Assembly (NCBI GenBank): GCA_023252115.1
Contig: JAHEXM010000031.1
Location: forward strand, 1-10,566
From: Micrococcales bacterium
Lineage (GTDB): Bacteria; Actinomycetota; Actinomycetes; S36-B12; UBA10799
Length of the DNA: 10,566 nucleotides
Direction of reading: 5' to 3'
Shown here: positions 1-7,789 of the stretch, in pieces
How positions within the stretch are numbered: position 1 is the first letter of the stretch
How the letters are laid out: each line of letters begins with the position of its first letter
Position numbers and translations under genes: made by a program
Notes under the pieces: generated by a model
Told to the model about the DNA's origin: nothing
Databases searched by the model: none
What the model saw: the letters and a program-made list of their open reading frames with translations, nothing else

Positions 1-681
1 AAACTCATTGGGCAGTTGGCACAAATGCGTCGGTCGGTCATCAACCGTCGAGCAGACGAACTCCTCGAACGCTTCAGCCTTGCCGACGCTGCCAACCGAC
101 CAGCCAAGACCTACTCCGGCGGAATGCGGCGGCGCCTCGATGTGGCGGCCGCCCTCGTCCAGAAACCACCCGTGCTGTTTCTCGATGAACCGACAACGGG
201 TCTTGATCTGCCAAGCCGCAACTCTCTGTGGGACATGATTCGAGAACTGGTTGGCGAAGGAACGACCGTTCTGCTGACCACCCAATATCTTGAAGAGGCC
301 GATCAACTCGCCGATCGCATCGCGGTTGTAGATGACGGCTTGGTCATAGCTAACGACAGTCCAGCAGTTCTGAAGTCTCAACTGGGCAGCACGGTGCTTG
401 AACTTGTCTACGGAGATGAAGGAACCGCCAGTTCAGCGGTCAAGGTTTTGTCGACGCGCTATGCCGAACACATCGAGACGGTTCGTTCAACCGTCAAGGT
501 GACCACGGCCGATAGCGTTCACGACATCACCACGGTTCTGCACACACTTGACGTCAGTGATCTGTCGCCCGACACATTGGTCGTTCGCGAACCCAGCCTT
601 GATGATGTGTTCCTGTCACTCACCGGCAAACCCGCTGAATCTCACGAAGCCGACCGACCCGACAAGGGAGGCGAAGCATGA
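1..681 (+). CDS. ABC transporter ATP-binding protein, DrrA-like (5' end outside window)
   Basis: This is the nucleotide-binding subunit of an ABC-2 type exporter, which powers export by the membrane protein encoded next. The frame is open from base 1, so the start lies outside the window and the Walker A part (roughly the first 90-100 residues) is missing. Visible are the ABC signature YSGGMRRRLDVAAAL (from base 112), Walker B with D-loop VLFLDEPTTGLD (172-207), and TTQYLEEADQLADRIAVV (from 277). The H-loop position holds glutamine (codon 283-285), as is usual in the DrrA (daunorubicin resistance) branch. About 110 residues follow, matching the C-terminal regulatory domain of DrrA proteins. 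The stop overlaps the permease start (ATGA at 678-681), so the two are translationally coupled. The substrate cannot be read from sequence; relatives export drugs or complex lipids. Family assignment is secure. Confidence 0.93.
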   Translation, partial: KLIGQLAQMRRSVINRRADELLERFSLADAANRPAKTYSGGMRRRLDVAAALVQKPPVLFLDEPTTGLDLPSRNSLWDMIRELVGEGTTVLLTTQYLEEADQLADRIAVVDDGLVIANDSPAVLKSQLGSTVLELVYGDEGTASSAVKVLSTRYAEHIETVRSTVKVTTADSVHDITTVLHTLDVSDLSPDTLVVREPSLDDVFLSLTGKPAESHEADRPDKGGEA

Positions 682-1484
682 CCGCACTAGGACTCGCCGC
701 CGCAGATCGCCGGCCGCACTCGCTACTTACTCCCGTCCGCGACACCTTGGCTGTCACGCGACGAAATCTCACTGCATTGTTCCGCGTTCCACAGTTGCTG
801 GTCTTCACCCTGATTCAACCAGTGATCTTTGTGCTGCTGTTTCGTTTTGTATTCGGCGGCGCCATCACCATCCCCGGCGGCATTCCGTACGTCGACTACC
901 TGATGCCCGGCATTTTTGTCCAGACTGCAGTGTTTGGATCGATGGTCACCGCGATCGGAATGGCAGCCGACATCAAGAGCGGCATCATTGAGCGCTTTAG
1001 GTCTTTGCCGATGTCACCCTCGGCCGTGCTGGCGGGTCGCACCATTGCTGACCTGGCACGAAATGTGCTGGTGGTGGCGATCATGGCGGTGGTTGGTTTC
1101 ATCGTGGGATTCCGGATCCACACCAACTATTTGCTGTTCTTTTGCGGACTGCTCTTGGTCCTGGCGTTTGGCTACACCCTGTCGTGGACATTCGCACTCA
1201 TCGGCATGGCGGTAAAGGACCCCGAAACTGCCCAGGCGGCAGCTTTCCCGATCATCGCGCCGCTGGTCTTTGCCTCCTCTGTTTTCGTACCGGTCAGCTC
1301 GATGCCGACGTGGCTGCAGGGTTTTGCCACCCATCAACCAGTGTCGGTCACTGCCAGCGCGGTTCGAGCACTGATGATCGGTGGCCCGACCACCTCGCTG
1401 GTCTTGCAGTGCTTGGGCTGGATGGTGCTGATAATTGCGATCTGCGCCCCTTGGTCGGTACATCTGTACCGAAAAGCTGTCTAG
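678..1484 (+). CDS. ABC-2 type transporter permease, DrrB-like
   Basis: This is the membrane half of the DrrAB-type exporter, 268 residues, the usual length for the family. A polar N-terminus (about 1-38) precedes six likely membrane segments: about 40-60, 74-97, 128-146, 151-177, 187-207 and 242-262. The cytoplasmic loop between the second and third carries ERFRSLPMSPSAVLAGR (105-121), the conserved loop of ABC-2 permeases that meets the ATPase. The start is well supported: AAGGGAGG at 664-671 lies six bases upstream, and the ATG overlaps the ATPase stop by four bases. A GC-rich hairpin follows within 12 bases of the stop. The substrate is unknown; the lipid-synthesis genes downstream make a lipid cargo conceivable but do not show it. 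Confidence 0.93.
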   Translation: MTALGLAAADRRPHSLLTPVRDTLAVTRRNLTALFRVPQLLVFTLIQPVIFVLLFRFVFGGAITIPGGIPYVDYLMPGIFVQTAVFGSMVTAIGMAADIKSGIIERFRSLPMSPSAVLAGRTIADLARNVLVVAIMAVVGFIVGFRIHTNYLLFFCGLLLVLAFGYTLSWTFALIGMAVKDPETAQAAAFPIIAPLVFASSVFVPVSSMPTWLQGFATHQPVSVTASAVRALMIGGPTTSLVLQCLGWMVLIIAICAPWSVHLYRKAV

Positions 1485-1495
1485 TTCTAGCTGAA

Positions 1496-1528
1496 TCGCG
1501 GGCCTGGGCGGCATAACCCGCCCCGCGA
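1496..1528 (+). terminator. GC-rich hairpin after the DrrAB-like pair
   Basis: GGGCGG (1506-1511) pairs with CCGCCC (1518-1523) around a six-base loop, and TCGCG (1496-1500) pairs with CGCGA (1524-1528), leaving a five-base bulge GGCCT on the 5' side. No T tract follows. U-less hairpins have been proposed as terminators in actinobacteria, so this may end the exporter transcript before plsB. Function is inferred from position only. Confidence 0.45.
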
Positions 1529-1563
1529 GTGACTACGCATCGCAACACCCTGCCCTTCCTGGC

Positions 1564-1569
1564 TAGCGT
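1564..1569 (+). promoter_or_regulatory. Possible -10 element for plsB
   Basis: TAGCGT fits the actinobacterial TANNNT -10 pattern and lies 49 bases before the plsB start, which would give a leader of about 40 bases containing the ribosome binding site. No convincing -35 hexamer is visible at the expected distance, so this is tentative. The 134-bp gap after drrB, with a hairpin at its left side, makes a promoter here plausible. Confidence 0.25.
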
Positions 1570-1618
1570 GTCTGTTTATGCGTGCGAGCGAGTCAACAAA
1601 CAATGACGGAGGGCCCGA

Positions 1619-3493
1619 ATGAAGGGTTTCGGTTTCGACCTCAAGGGCCTGGGAGTGGACCTGAAAGCCCCCGGTGTAGACATTTCGGCGGACCGCCATG
1701 GTGTCCACACCATCGATTTCACCGACGAAATCATGGCCAACCCCAAGTTCCTGGAAACGCTTCACGAACTGGCCGAAGAAACGGGTCGCACTGACGCCGA
1801 TGTTCAGGCCGAGGCCAAAGCCAGCCTCTCCGAGATGGCCGCCGAGCAGAACCAGCTCGCCATCGGTGCGTGGGACAAGCTGTGCCGCTGGCTTGGGCGG
1901 GCTTACAAACTTGACGTCGATGATGAAGCCATCGAGCGACTGGCCCAGTTGAACAAAGATCACACGCTGGTCTTCCTACCCAACCACCGCTCATATTTGG
2001 ACCCGTTGGTTTTGCGATCAGCTTTGGATAAGCACGGCTTCAAGCCCAACCACGTGCTGGGCGGGGTCAACCTGTCCTTTTGGCCAATGGGTCCGATCGC
2101 TCGACGCAACGGCATCGTGTTTATCCGTCGGCAATTCCGCGATGCCCCCGTTTACCGTGCTGCGCTGTGCGAATACATGGCGTACTTGGTGCGCAACAAG
2201 CAGAACATGGAGTGGTACATCGAGGGTGGCCGCACGCGTACCGGAAAGCTTCGCGAACCGCGCTACGGAATCCTCAGCTACCTGATCGATGCGTTCGACG
2301 ATGATTCCACCGAGGACTGCTTGCTCATTCCAGTCTTTGTGGCATACGACCAACAGCACGAAGTCAGCCTGATCTCTGAAGAAGAGCAGGGCGGCACCAA
2401 GACCCCAGAAGATGTCAGCTGGCTCGTTAAATTTGCGCGCGGGCAATCAAAGCGCCTGGGCCGAGCTCGACTGCGATTCGGTGAACCACTTTCCTTGCGT
2501 GAAGCTCTCGACGAAAACAAGGCTGAGGGCAAGGATGTACGCCACGCAGTGCCGAAGGTTGCTTTTGAGGTGCTGCATCGCATCAACGAAGTCACCCCGA
2601 TCATGCCAACCGCTCTGGTTACTTTTGCGTTGCTTGACAACGATGACCGCGCACTCACGCTGTCCGAGGGACGCGAGATTCTTGAACCTGTCCTTCGTTA
2701 TGCAGCTCGTCGTGGACTCGATGTCACCTCTGACACGAACTTGTCTGACGACGGCGGCATCATCAAGGCCCTCGACAGCCTGATCAGCCAAGGAATCGTG
2801 ACGCGCTTTGATTCCGGTATCGAACCGGTCTACACCATCACGCCAAATCGTCAGCATGAAGCTGCTTTTTATCGGAACACGCTTGCGCACTTCTTCATCA
2901 CTCGCGCCATCGTTGAAATTGGACTCGTGCGAGCGGCCGAAGAGAACGCAGCAGACTTCGCTGAAGTGACGTGGGAACAAGCGCGTGCACTTCGTGACAC
3001 ATTGAAATTCGAGTTCTTCTTTCCGCGCACTCGAGTTTTTGCCGAGGATGTTCAAGCCGAAGCCGCGATTGCCTATCCCGCATGGGAATCCGATCACCTC
3101 AAGCCAGATCAGCTGCTGCCGTTGCTTGCGACGTCGCGGTTGTTTACCGCACCACGCATTTTGGGGCCGTTCCTTGAGGCCTATAGCGTCGCCGCCGATT
3201 GGTTGGCCCAGATCGACCCCAAGACAGAGATCGACAACAAAGTATTCATCGAGGAATGCATCGGGATCGGTCAACAGCGTTGGCTTCAGCGGCGGATGCA
3301 CACACCGGAATCCGTATCCAAAGACCTGTTCCAAGGTGCCCTTCGACTAGCCGCGAACAAGGGCCTCGTCGATCCGGCAGGTCCAGCACTCAAGAAGAAG
3401 CGCAAGGCCTTCGCGGCGGAACTCGCAGAAGCTGTCCGGCGCGTAGACGTCATCCGAAAATTGGCATCAGAAACATTCTGGGAAGGCAAGTAA
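1619..3493 (+). CDS. plsB: Glycerol-3-phosphate 1-O-acyltransferase (PlsB)
   Basis: This enzyme transfers a fatty acyl group to glycerol-3-phosphate to give lysophosphatidic acid, the first step of phospholipid and triacylglycerol synthesis at the inner face of the membrane. It has 624 residues, in the range of mycobacterial PlsB1/PlsB2. Acyltransferase motifs are in order: NHRSYLD with catalytic H123 and D128, the GPIARRNGIVFIRR block, EGGRTRTGK (202-210) for glycerol-phosphate binding, and IPVFVAYD (237-244). Residues from about 370 on match the long helical C-terminal domain of GPATs, which plain PlsC proteins lack. The start follows GGAGGG (1608-1613) by five bases. The stop overlaps the next start as TAATG, so PlsB and the HAD-PlsC fusion are translationally coupled. 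In M. tuberculosis the same pair is adjacent (Rv2482c/Rv2483c), in the opposite order. The N-terminus has three heptad-like repeats (residues 6-26). Confidence 0.95.
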   Translation: MKGFGFDLKGLGVDLKAPGVDISADRHGVHTIDFTDEIMANPKFLETLHELAEETGRTDADVQAEAKASLSEMAAEQNQLAIGAWDKLCRWLGRAYKLDVDDEAIERLAQLNKDHTLVFLPNHRSYLDPLVLRSALDKHGFKPNHVLGGVNLSFWPMGPIARRNGIVFIRRQFRDAPVYRAALCEYMAYLVRNKQNMEWYIEGGRTRTGKLREPRYGILSYLIDAFDDDSTEDCLLIPVFVAYDQQHEVSLISEEEQGGTKTPEDVSWLVKFARGQSKRLGRARLRFGEPLSLREALDENKAEGKDVRHAVPKVAFEVLHRINEVTPIMPTALVTFALLDNDDRALTLSEGREILEPVLRYAARRGLDVTSDTNLSDDGGIIKALDSLISQGIVTRFDSGIEPVYTITPNRQHEAAFYRNTLAHFFITRAIVEIGLVRAAEENAADFAEVTWEQARALRDTLKFEFFFPRTRVFAEDVQAEAAIAYPAWESDHLKPDQLLPLLATSRLFTAPRILGPFLEAYSVAADWLAQIDPKTEIDNKVFIEECIGIGQQRWLQRRMHTPESVSKDLFQGALRLAANKGLVDPAGPALKKKRKAFAAELAEAVRRVDVIRKLASETFWEGK

Positions 3494-4929
3494 TGGCCGA
3501 CATTGACTGGCTGTGCGAGGAAGTTGAAAAGGGACCATACGGCCCTCGCATTGGTGCGTTCTTCGACTTCGACGGGACGCTGATCGACGGCTATTCCGCT
3601 GCCGCCTTTTTTCGGGAACGACTCAAGATTCGCGACATTGACGCCAAAGAGATCTTTCAAACAATCGTGGCCAGCGTTGACATGGAGCGACGTGGGTCCG
3701 ATGTCAGCCAGTTGATGAAGATCGGGATGAAAGGTCAAGCTGGCAGAAAGCTTGCTGATCTTGACGACTTCGGTCGCAAACTGTTTCTCGAAAAAATTTC
3801 GGGGATGATCTACCCCGACGCCCGGCTACTTCTTGATGCGCACCGCCATATGGGACACACGATTGTGTTGGCGTCATCGGCGACTCCGCCCCAGATCATT
3901 CCGGCTGCAACTGACTTAGGCATCAACAACATTTTGTGTACTGAAATCGACGTGACCAAGGACGGCATAATCACTGGCAACGTCAAAGGACCGATTCGCT
4001 GGGGAAAGGGAAAAGCTACGGCGGTCAAGGATTTTGCCAAGAAACACAAGCTCGACCTCGAACAGTCCTACGCCTACAGCAATGGCGCCGAGGACGTGCC
4101 ATTCCTTAAGCAAGTCGGCAATCCTCGTCCACTAAATCCCGACGATGACCTCAAGAAATACGCGAAGAAAAACGGCTGGCCAGTTGCCTATCTCACGATG
4201 CCGCATCGTCACAACCCGATCACTTTGGCTCGTAGTGCCGCCGCAATCGGCAGTATGGGAATCGGCATTGCAACGGGATTTGGTGTCGCACTCATCAATG
4301 CGGATCGTGGCCTTGGTGCGTCTGTTGCCGCATCAGTCGGCTCAGAACTTGCGTTGGCGGCGGCCGGGATAAAGCTCAATGTGCATGGTGAAGAGAACCT
4401 ATGGTCGGACCGGCCGTGCGTTTTTCTGTTCAATCACCAAAGCCAGCTCGACGTCATGATTCTGGGAGCGCTGCTGCGCAAGGACTTCACCGGCGTTGCG
4501 AAGAAGTCGCTGGAACACGATCCGGTATTCGGTCCCATCGGCTACCTGGCCGACGTTGCCTTTGTTGACCGCAGTAACTCAAGCGCCGCGCGCGAAGCCC
4601 TTAAACCAGTGGTGGAAGCGATGAAGAAGGGGAAATGCATCGCCATTGCACCCGAAGGCACGCGTTCGCCCACCCCACGTCTACTTCCGTTCAAAACCGG
4701 TGCGTTTCATATGGCCCGGCAAGCCGGCGTTCCAGTGGTCCCAATCGTGATTCGAAATGCTGGCGAACTAATGCGCCCGCACTCGCTGGTCATCTCCAAC
4801 GGCACGATTGACGTAGCGGTACTGCCGCCAGTCCCAAGCACCGGTTGGACGACGAAGAACATTCATGACGCGGTCGACGAAGTGCGCGACATGTACCTCG
4901 ACACCCTGGAAAATTGGCCAACGGACTAA
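3493..4929 (+). CDS. plsC: HAD-family phosphatase fused to 1-acylglycerol-3-phosphate acyltransferase (PlsC)
   Basis: This two-domain protein of 478 residues probably acylates the lysophosphatidic acid made by PlsB to phosphatidic acid. The N-terminal half is a HAD-IB hydrolase: DFDGT (25-29, nucleophile D25), the SS pair at 128-129, a lysine-rich GKGKAT (171-176) and SNGAED (196-201, acidic residue D201). A glycine/alanine-rich hydrophobic stretch (about 247-270) may touch or cross the membrane. The C-terminal half is PlsC: FNHQSQLD with H315 and D320, PEGTRS (387-392) and GVPVVPIVI (412-420). It matches the layout of M. tuberculosis Rv2483c, whose HAD part is annotated as phosphoserine phosphatase by similarity only. 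Here a lipid or glycerol phosphate substrate seems likelier, since PgpC of E. coli is a related HAD enzyme, but this is inference. The start overlaps the plsB stop by one base, with GGAAGG at 3481-3486 as ribosome binding site. Confidence 0.93.
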   Translation: MADIDWLCEEVEKGPYGPRIGAFFDFDGTLIDGYSAAAFFRERLKIRDIDAKEIFQTIVASVDMERRGSDVSQLMKIGMKGQAGRKLADLDDFGRKLFLEKISGMIYPDARLLLDAHRHMGHTIVLASSATPPQIIPAATDLGINNILCTEIDVTKDGIITGNVKGPIRWGKGKATAVKDFAKKHKLDLEQSYAYSNGAEDVPFLKQVGNPRPLNPDDDLKKYAKKNGWPVAYLTMPHRHNPITLARSAAAIGSMGIGIATGFGVALINADRGLGASVAASVGSELALAAAGIKLNVHGEENLWSDRPCVFLFNHQSQLDVMILGALLRKDFTGVAKKSLEHDPVFGPIGYLADVAFVDRSNSSAAREALKPVVEAMKKGKCIAIAPEGTRSPTPRLLPFKTGAFHMARQAGVPVVPIVIRNAGELMRPHSLVISNGTIDVAVLPPVPSTGWTTKNIHDAVDEVRDMYLDTLENWPTD

Positions 4930-5009
4930 CGTCGGGGTTCGGGTCGCTATTGTCGATACCAGTTCAATTCCATCCAGGCCCTCGATCATCGATGAAATCG
5001 GAGTCAGCC

Positions 5010-5483
5010 ATGAAGACAGTAACCACCAAAAGAGCCATTGTGGCGGGCGTTGGTATCGCCGGTCTATGCCTGACTCTGGGCGCATGTGGTGGCGGAACCA
5101 CCATCTCGACCTCCGGTGGCGGCAACGGAACACCGAACACCGCGACGTTGCCCGCCGACTGGCCGTCAAATGTCCCAACACCGACCGGTCTGACCCTCAA
5201 GAGCGCCGTCGCGCTCAACATCGAGTCGGGTCGGACCTGGAATGCGTCGTGGGCTGGACCCGGGGACGCTGGAGCCGTCAACACCGAAATGCGCAGCAAG
5301 TTCACTGCCAACGGCTGGACGACGACCAACTCATTGGGTGAAGGCACTTCCTCAGGCGGCATCAGCACGTGGCAAAGCGGCAACTTGACTACGCAACTCA
5401 CTGTCGTCAAACAAGAAAATGGTGACGTCGCGGTTAACGAAGGCGTCGTAACCAAGGCGGGCGCATCGCCAGCCGCTAGCTAG
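5010..5483 (+). CDS. Small secreted lipoprotein of unknown function
   Basis: The protein has 157 residues. It starts with a lipoprotein signal: basic n-region (K2, K7, R8), hydrophobic core about 9-23, and lipobox LGAC with the lipidated cysteine at C26. A flexible Gly/Ser/Thr stretch (27-46) leads to LPADWPSNVPTP (47-58) and a small domain ending near residue 150. Domains opening with LPxDWPxxVPxP occur in actinobacterial lipoproteins, but I know of no function. The start at 5010 is preferred because GGAG (5000-5003) lies six bases upstream and the signal peptide begins properly; in-frame ATGs at 4992 and 4914 would add a non-signal-like extension. The gene lies 80 bp after plsC on the same strand, so it may belong to the same transcript or have its own promoter. 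It converges on fumC with nine bases between the stops. Confidence 0.85.
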   Translation: MKTVTTKRAIVAGVGIAGLCLTLGACGGGTTISTSGGGNGTPNTATLPADWPSNVPTPTGLTLKSAVALNIESGRTWNASWAGPGDAGAVNTEMRSKFTANGWTTTNSLGEGTSSGGISTWQSGNLTTQLTVVKQENGDVAVNEGVVTKAGASPAAS

Positions 5484-5492
5484 CGCGCTCGG

Positions 5493-6932
5493 TCAGTCAA
5501 TACCACGGGCCATTTGAGCTGGATCAACAATCCGGTCAAAGTCCTGCGCTGAAATCCAACCGCTCTCAAGTGCAGCGTCGCGCAGCGTAGCCCCGGTTTC
5601 GGAAGCGGTGTGCGCTATTGCCGCTGCTTTGTCGTATCCGATTTCCGGAGCCAACGCCGTGACTAGCATTAACGATTGTGCGACGAGTTCAGCTATTCGT
5701 GGCCTATTGAGTTCGATTCCGTCAATGCAGAATTCGCGGAACTTGTCGCACCCGTCCGCCACGATCGTGGTCGAGTGAATGTAGTTGTGCATGACAAGAG
5801 GTCGTAAGACATTGAGCTCAAGGTCGCCCCTACTTCCAGCGATTGAAACTGCCGCGTCTTCGCCGATCACTTGAACGCAGACCATGATGAGCGATTCGCA
5901 CTGGGTGGGATTGACTTTGCCAGGCATGATCGATGAGCCTGGTTCGTTGGCGGGCAGGATCAGTTCGCCAAGTCCGGAGCGAGGGCCTGAAGCCAACCAC
6001 CTGATGTCGTTGGCGATCTTGAGGAGAACCAAGGCAAGGCCGCGCACACTGGACATCGATTCGACCATCGCATCCAATCCAGCCAATGCCGCAAATTTAT
6101 TCGGCGCTGTTTCAAACGGGTGACCAGTCAAAGTCGCGATTCGATCCGCTATCGCATTCCCGAAACCTGGAGCACTATTCAACCCGGTACCAACGGCCGT
6201 TCCTCCAGCCGCAAGTTCGTAGAGGCCAAAACGCGCATGCTCAATGCGGTTGATCGCACCTTGGATCTGAGCCGCATACCCGGACCACTCCTGCCCCACG
6301 GTCATGGGCACAGCATCTTGCAAGTGAGTCCGTCCGATCTTTACGACGTCACTCCACTCCTGTGACTTCGCCAGCACACTCTGATGAAGGCGTTTGACAC
6401 TCGGCAGCAGCCGACCTTCGAGCTCCTGAATGGAAGCAACGTGCATCGCAGTGGGAAATGTGTCGTTGGAGGACTGTCCAAGGTTGACATCGTCGTTGGG
6501 ATGGATCGGCTCCTTTGAGCCAATCACGCCACCGACAAGCTGGTTTGCCCGGTTCGCAATTACCTCGTTGACGTTCATGTTCGTCTGGGTGCCCGAACCG
6601 GTTTGCCAAACCGAAAGCGGGAACTCGCCCTCGAGCTCCCCGGCGATAATCTCGTCACACACTTGTGAAATAAGTTTGGCTTTCCACTCCGGCAATCGTC
6701 CGGTCTCGTAGTTGATCTGTGCCGCGGCCTTCTTGATGAAAGCGAAAGCCCGATAAACCGCCGGCGGCATCAAGTCATCGCCGATTGCAAAATGCTCTAG
6801 CGAGCGCTGAGTTTGGGCTCCCCAATAGTGTTCGGCCGGCACTTCGATCGGCCCCATGGAGTCGGTCTCAATTCGCACTCCAGTAGAGCCCGTGCCAGGA
6901 GGAATATCCAGAATTCGCGGTTCAGTGCTCAT
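5493..6932 (-). CDS. fumC: Class II fumarate hydratase (fumarase C)
   Basis: Fumarase converts fumarate to malate in the citric acid cycle, as a cytoplasmic homotetramer. The protein has 479 residues from ATG at 6932. The signature GSSIMPGKVNP is at 332-342 with the active-site serine pair S333/S334, and GRTHLQDA holds the conserved histidine H203. Other family blocks are WGAQTQRSLEHF, WQTGSGTQTNMNVNE, HPNDDVNLGQSSNDTFPTAMH and GGTAVGTGLN. TAPNKF and the glutamine in NPTQCE fit fumarase rather than aspartase. By eye it is nearer E. coli FumC than the shorter-motif Fum of M. tuberculosis. A TTG nine bases upstream (6941) is in frame, but ATG is preferred: TAGGTT (6945-6940) sits seven bases before it, as in a leaderless promoter. 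It is the last gene of a minus-strand cluster, 33 bases after the HIHH membrane protein. Confidence 0.95.
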   Translation of the reverse strand: MSTEPRILDIPPGTGSTGVRIETDSMGPIEVPAEHYWGAQTQRSLEHFAIGDDLMPPAVYRAFAFIKKAAAQINYETGRLPEWKAKLISQVCDEIIAGELEGEFPLSVWQTGSGTQTNMNVNEVIANRANQLVGGVIGSKEPIHPNDDVNLGQSSNDTFPTAMHVASIQELEGRLLPSVKRLHQSVLAKSQEWSDVVKIGRTHLQDAVPMTVGQEWSGYAAQIQGAINRIEHARFGLYELAAGGTAVGTGLNSAPGFGNAIADRIATLTGHPFETAPNKFAALAGLDAMVESMSSVRGLALVLLKIANDIRWLASGPRSGLGELILPANEPGSSIMPGKVNPTQCESLIMVCVQVIGEDAAVSIAGSRGDLELNVLRPLVMHNYIHSTTIVADGCDKFREFCIDGIELNRPRIAELVAQSLMLVTALAPEIGYDKAAAIAHTASETGATLRDAALESGWISAQDFDRIVDPAQMARGID

Positions 6933-6939
6933 CACAGTC

Positions 6940-6969
6940 AACCTACCGATCCATGGTTGAAAGCGTCAC
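6940..6969 (-). promoter_or_regulatory. Candidate fumC promoter
   Basis: On the minus strand, GTGACG (6969-6964) resembles a -35 box and TAGGTT (6945-6940) a -10 box, with an 18-bp spacer. The ATG of fumC follows the -10 by seven bases, so transcription would begin at or next to the A of the start codon, giving a leaderless mRNA. The overlapping GGTAGG (6947-6942) could instead act as a weak ribosome binding site on a read-through transcript from the upstream genes. The -35 coincides with one arm of an inverted repeat. Confidence 0.4.
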
Positions 6970-6977
6970 AGTGACGC
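6963..6977. repeat. Perfect 7-bp inverted repeat at the fumC -35 region
   Basis: GCGTCACAGTGACGC has seven-base arms around a single central A. It covers the stop codon of the membrane-protein gene and the proposed -35 of fumC. The one-base centre makes an RNA hairpin less likely than a site for a dimeric protein. No regulator can be named. Confidence 0.35.
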
Positions 6978-7742
6978 ATCAGACGGTGGCTTAGTTACTT
7001 CGTCTTCTTCAGCGAAGCCGAAAATCTTGGCTTCGTATTTGCGACGCATCGGCTCCCACCGCTCCATGTTCTGATCACGTCGTGCTTGAGCCCTGGCTTG
7101 TTTCGATGGATTGTTGCGGTAACGCCACCGCGCCCATGGCGAACCCGGTTTCGCGAGTCGCGAGCATCCGATCCACGAAACCCACGGCATCGCTAACGAA
7201 AGCGCCGCCGTCCACAACTTGCCCTTCAGGATCGTAATTGCAATGGGCAATACCCAAGTCACAATAAAGAACAGCGGAAAAAGAATACGTGCATATGGAT
7301 CAGTCTCTGGCGGTCCCGGTGGATCATTCGGTGCAGCCATAAACATGGCACCGAGCAATACGGCGACGGCGATCATTACGGCATCGGCAGACTTGCGCCC
7401 TTCGGACTTCCAATACACATCGTCAAGATGCAGAATCAACGCAAACTCATCCAGCACTAAAGCGGCGCCCGCTCCAAACAGCAGCCCGGCAATGTTCTCC
7501 CAGAATCCCTTTGGATACGCACCGAGACCCAGTAGCCCACCGACGAGAACGAGCACGATGCCCGGCACCACGTGGTGGATATGAACGCTGCCCGCAGTGA
7601 CATTGCGAAACGGTCCCCTGCCAGCGCGGATCAATCTGACAACGATCCGGGTCACCAGGAAAGTCAGGATGAAAGCAACGAACGCAAGCAAAAGTGGTTG
7701 GCGCCCGGAATCGACGATGATGCGGATGTACCACCCGAGCAT
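6966..7742 (-). CDS. Multi-pass membrane protein of unknown function with HIHH motif
   Basis: The protein has 258 residues. I recognise it as an actinobacterial membrane family without known function. Likely membrane segments are about 16-38, 58-75, 84-104, 119-137, 151-172 and 176-194, followed by a strongly charged cytoplasmic tail (about 197-258). Conserved-looking polar residues sit at membrane edges: HIHH (54-57) before the second segment and DEFALILHLDDVYW (98-111) after the third. This clustering of H54, H56, H57, D98, E99, H105, D107 and D108 would suit a metal site, but that is inference. The start is ATG at 7742 with GGAAGGGA (7758-7751) eight bases upstream. It lies 47 bp after the PlsC-like gene and just before fumC, so it is probably cotranscribed with the acyltransferase. 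Confidence 0.85.
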   Translation of the reverse strand: MLGWYIRIIVDSGRQPLLLAFVAFILTFLVTRIVVRLIRAGRGPFRNVTAGSVHIHHVVPGIVLVLVGGLLGLGAYPKGFWENIAGLLFGAGAALVLDEFALILHLDDVYWKSEGRKSADAVMIAVAVLLGAMFMAAPNDPPGPPETDPYARILFPLFFIVTWVLPIAITILKGKLWTAALSLAMPWVSWIGCSRLAKPGSPWARWRYRNNPSKQARAQARRDQNMERWEPMRRKYEAKIFGFAEEDEVTKPPSDASL

Positions 7743-7789
7743 TCGACGCTTCCCTTCCGTGAGGTCCTATCGGAACGGCGCCTGCGGGA

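Noticed and set aside
2447..3334. Long minus-strand open frame inside plsB
   Set aside because: It lies antisense to a clearly conserved GPAT gene and shows no domain pattern or start signals.
3199..3492. In-frame N-terminal extension of the HAD-PlsC gene back to 3199
   Set aside because: It would overlap plsB by almost 300 bases, and the extension is Arg-rich shadow sequence. The ATG at 3493 has a ribosome binding site and leads directly into the HAD domain.
4914..5009. Longer lipoprotein starts at 4914 and 4992
   Set aside because: They put a non-signal-like stretch before the basic n-region, and the 4914 start overlaps plsC. GGAG at 5000-5003 serves the ATG at 5010.
5474..5485. 12-bp palindrome CGCTAGCTAGCG at the lipoprotein stop, between convergent genes
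   Set aside because: It has no loop for a useful RNA hairpin and is short enough to occur by chance, so it is not called a terminator.
6933..6941. TTG start for fumC at 6941
   Set aside because: It lies inside or next to the likely -10 box (TAGGTT), and the ATG at 6932 fits better. It would add only three residues.
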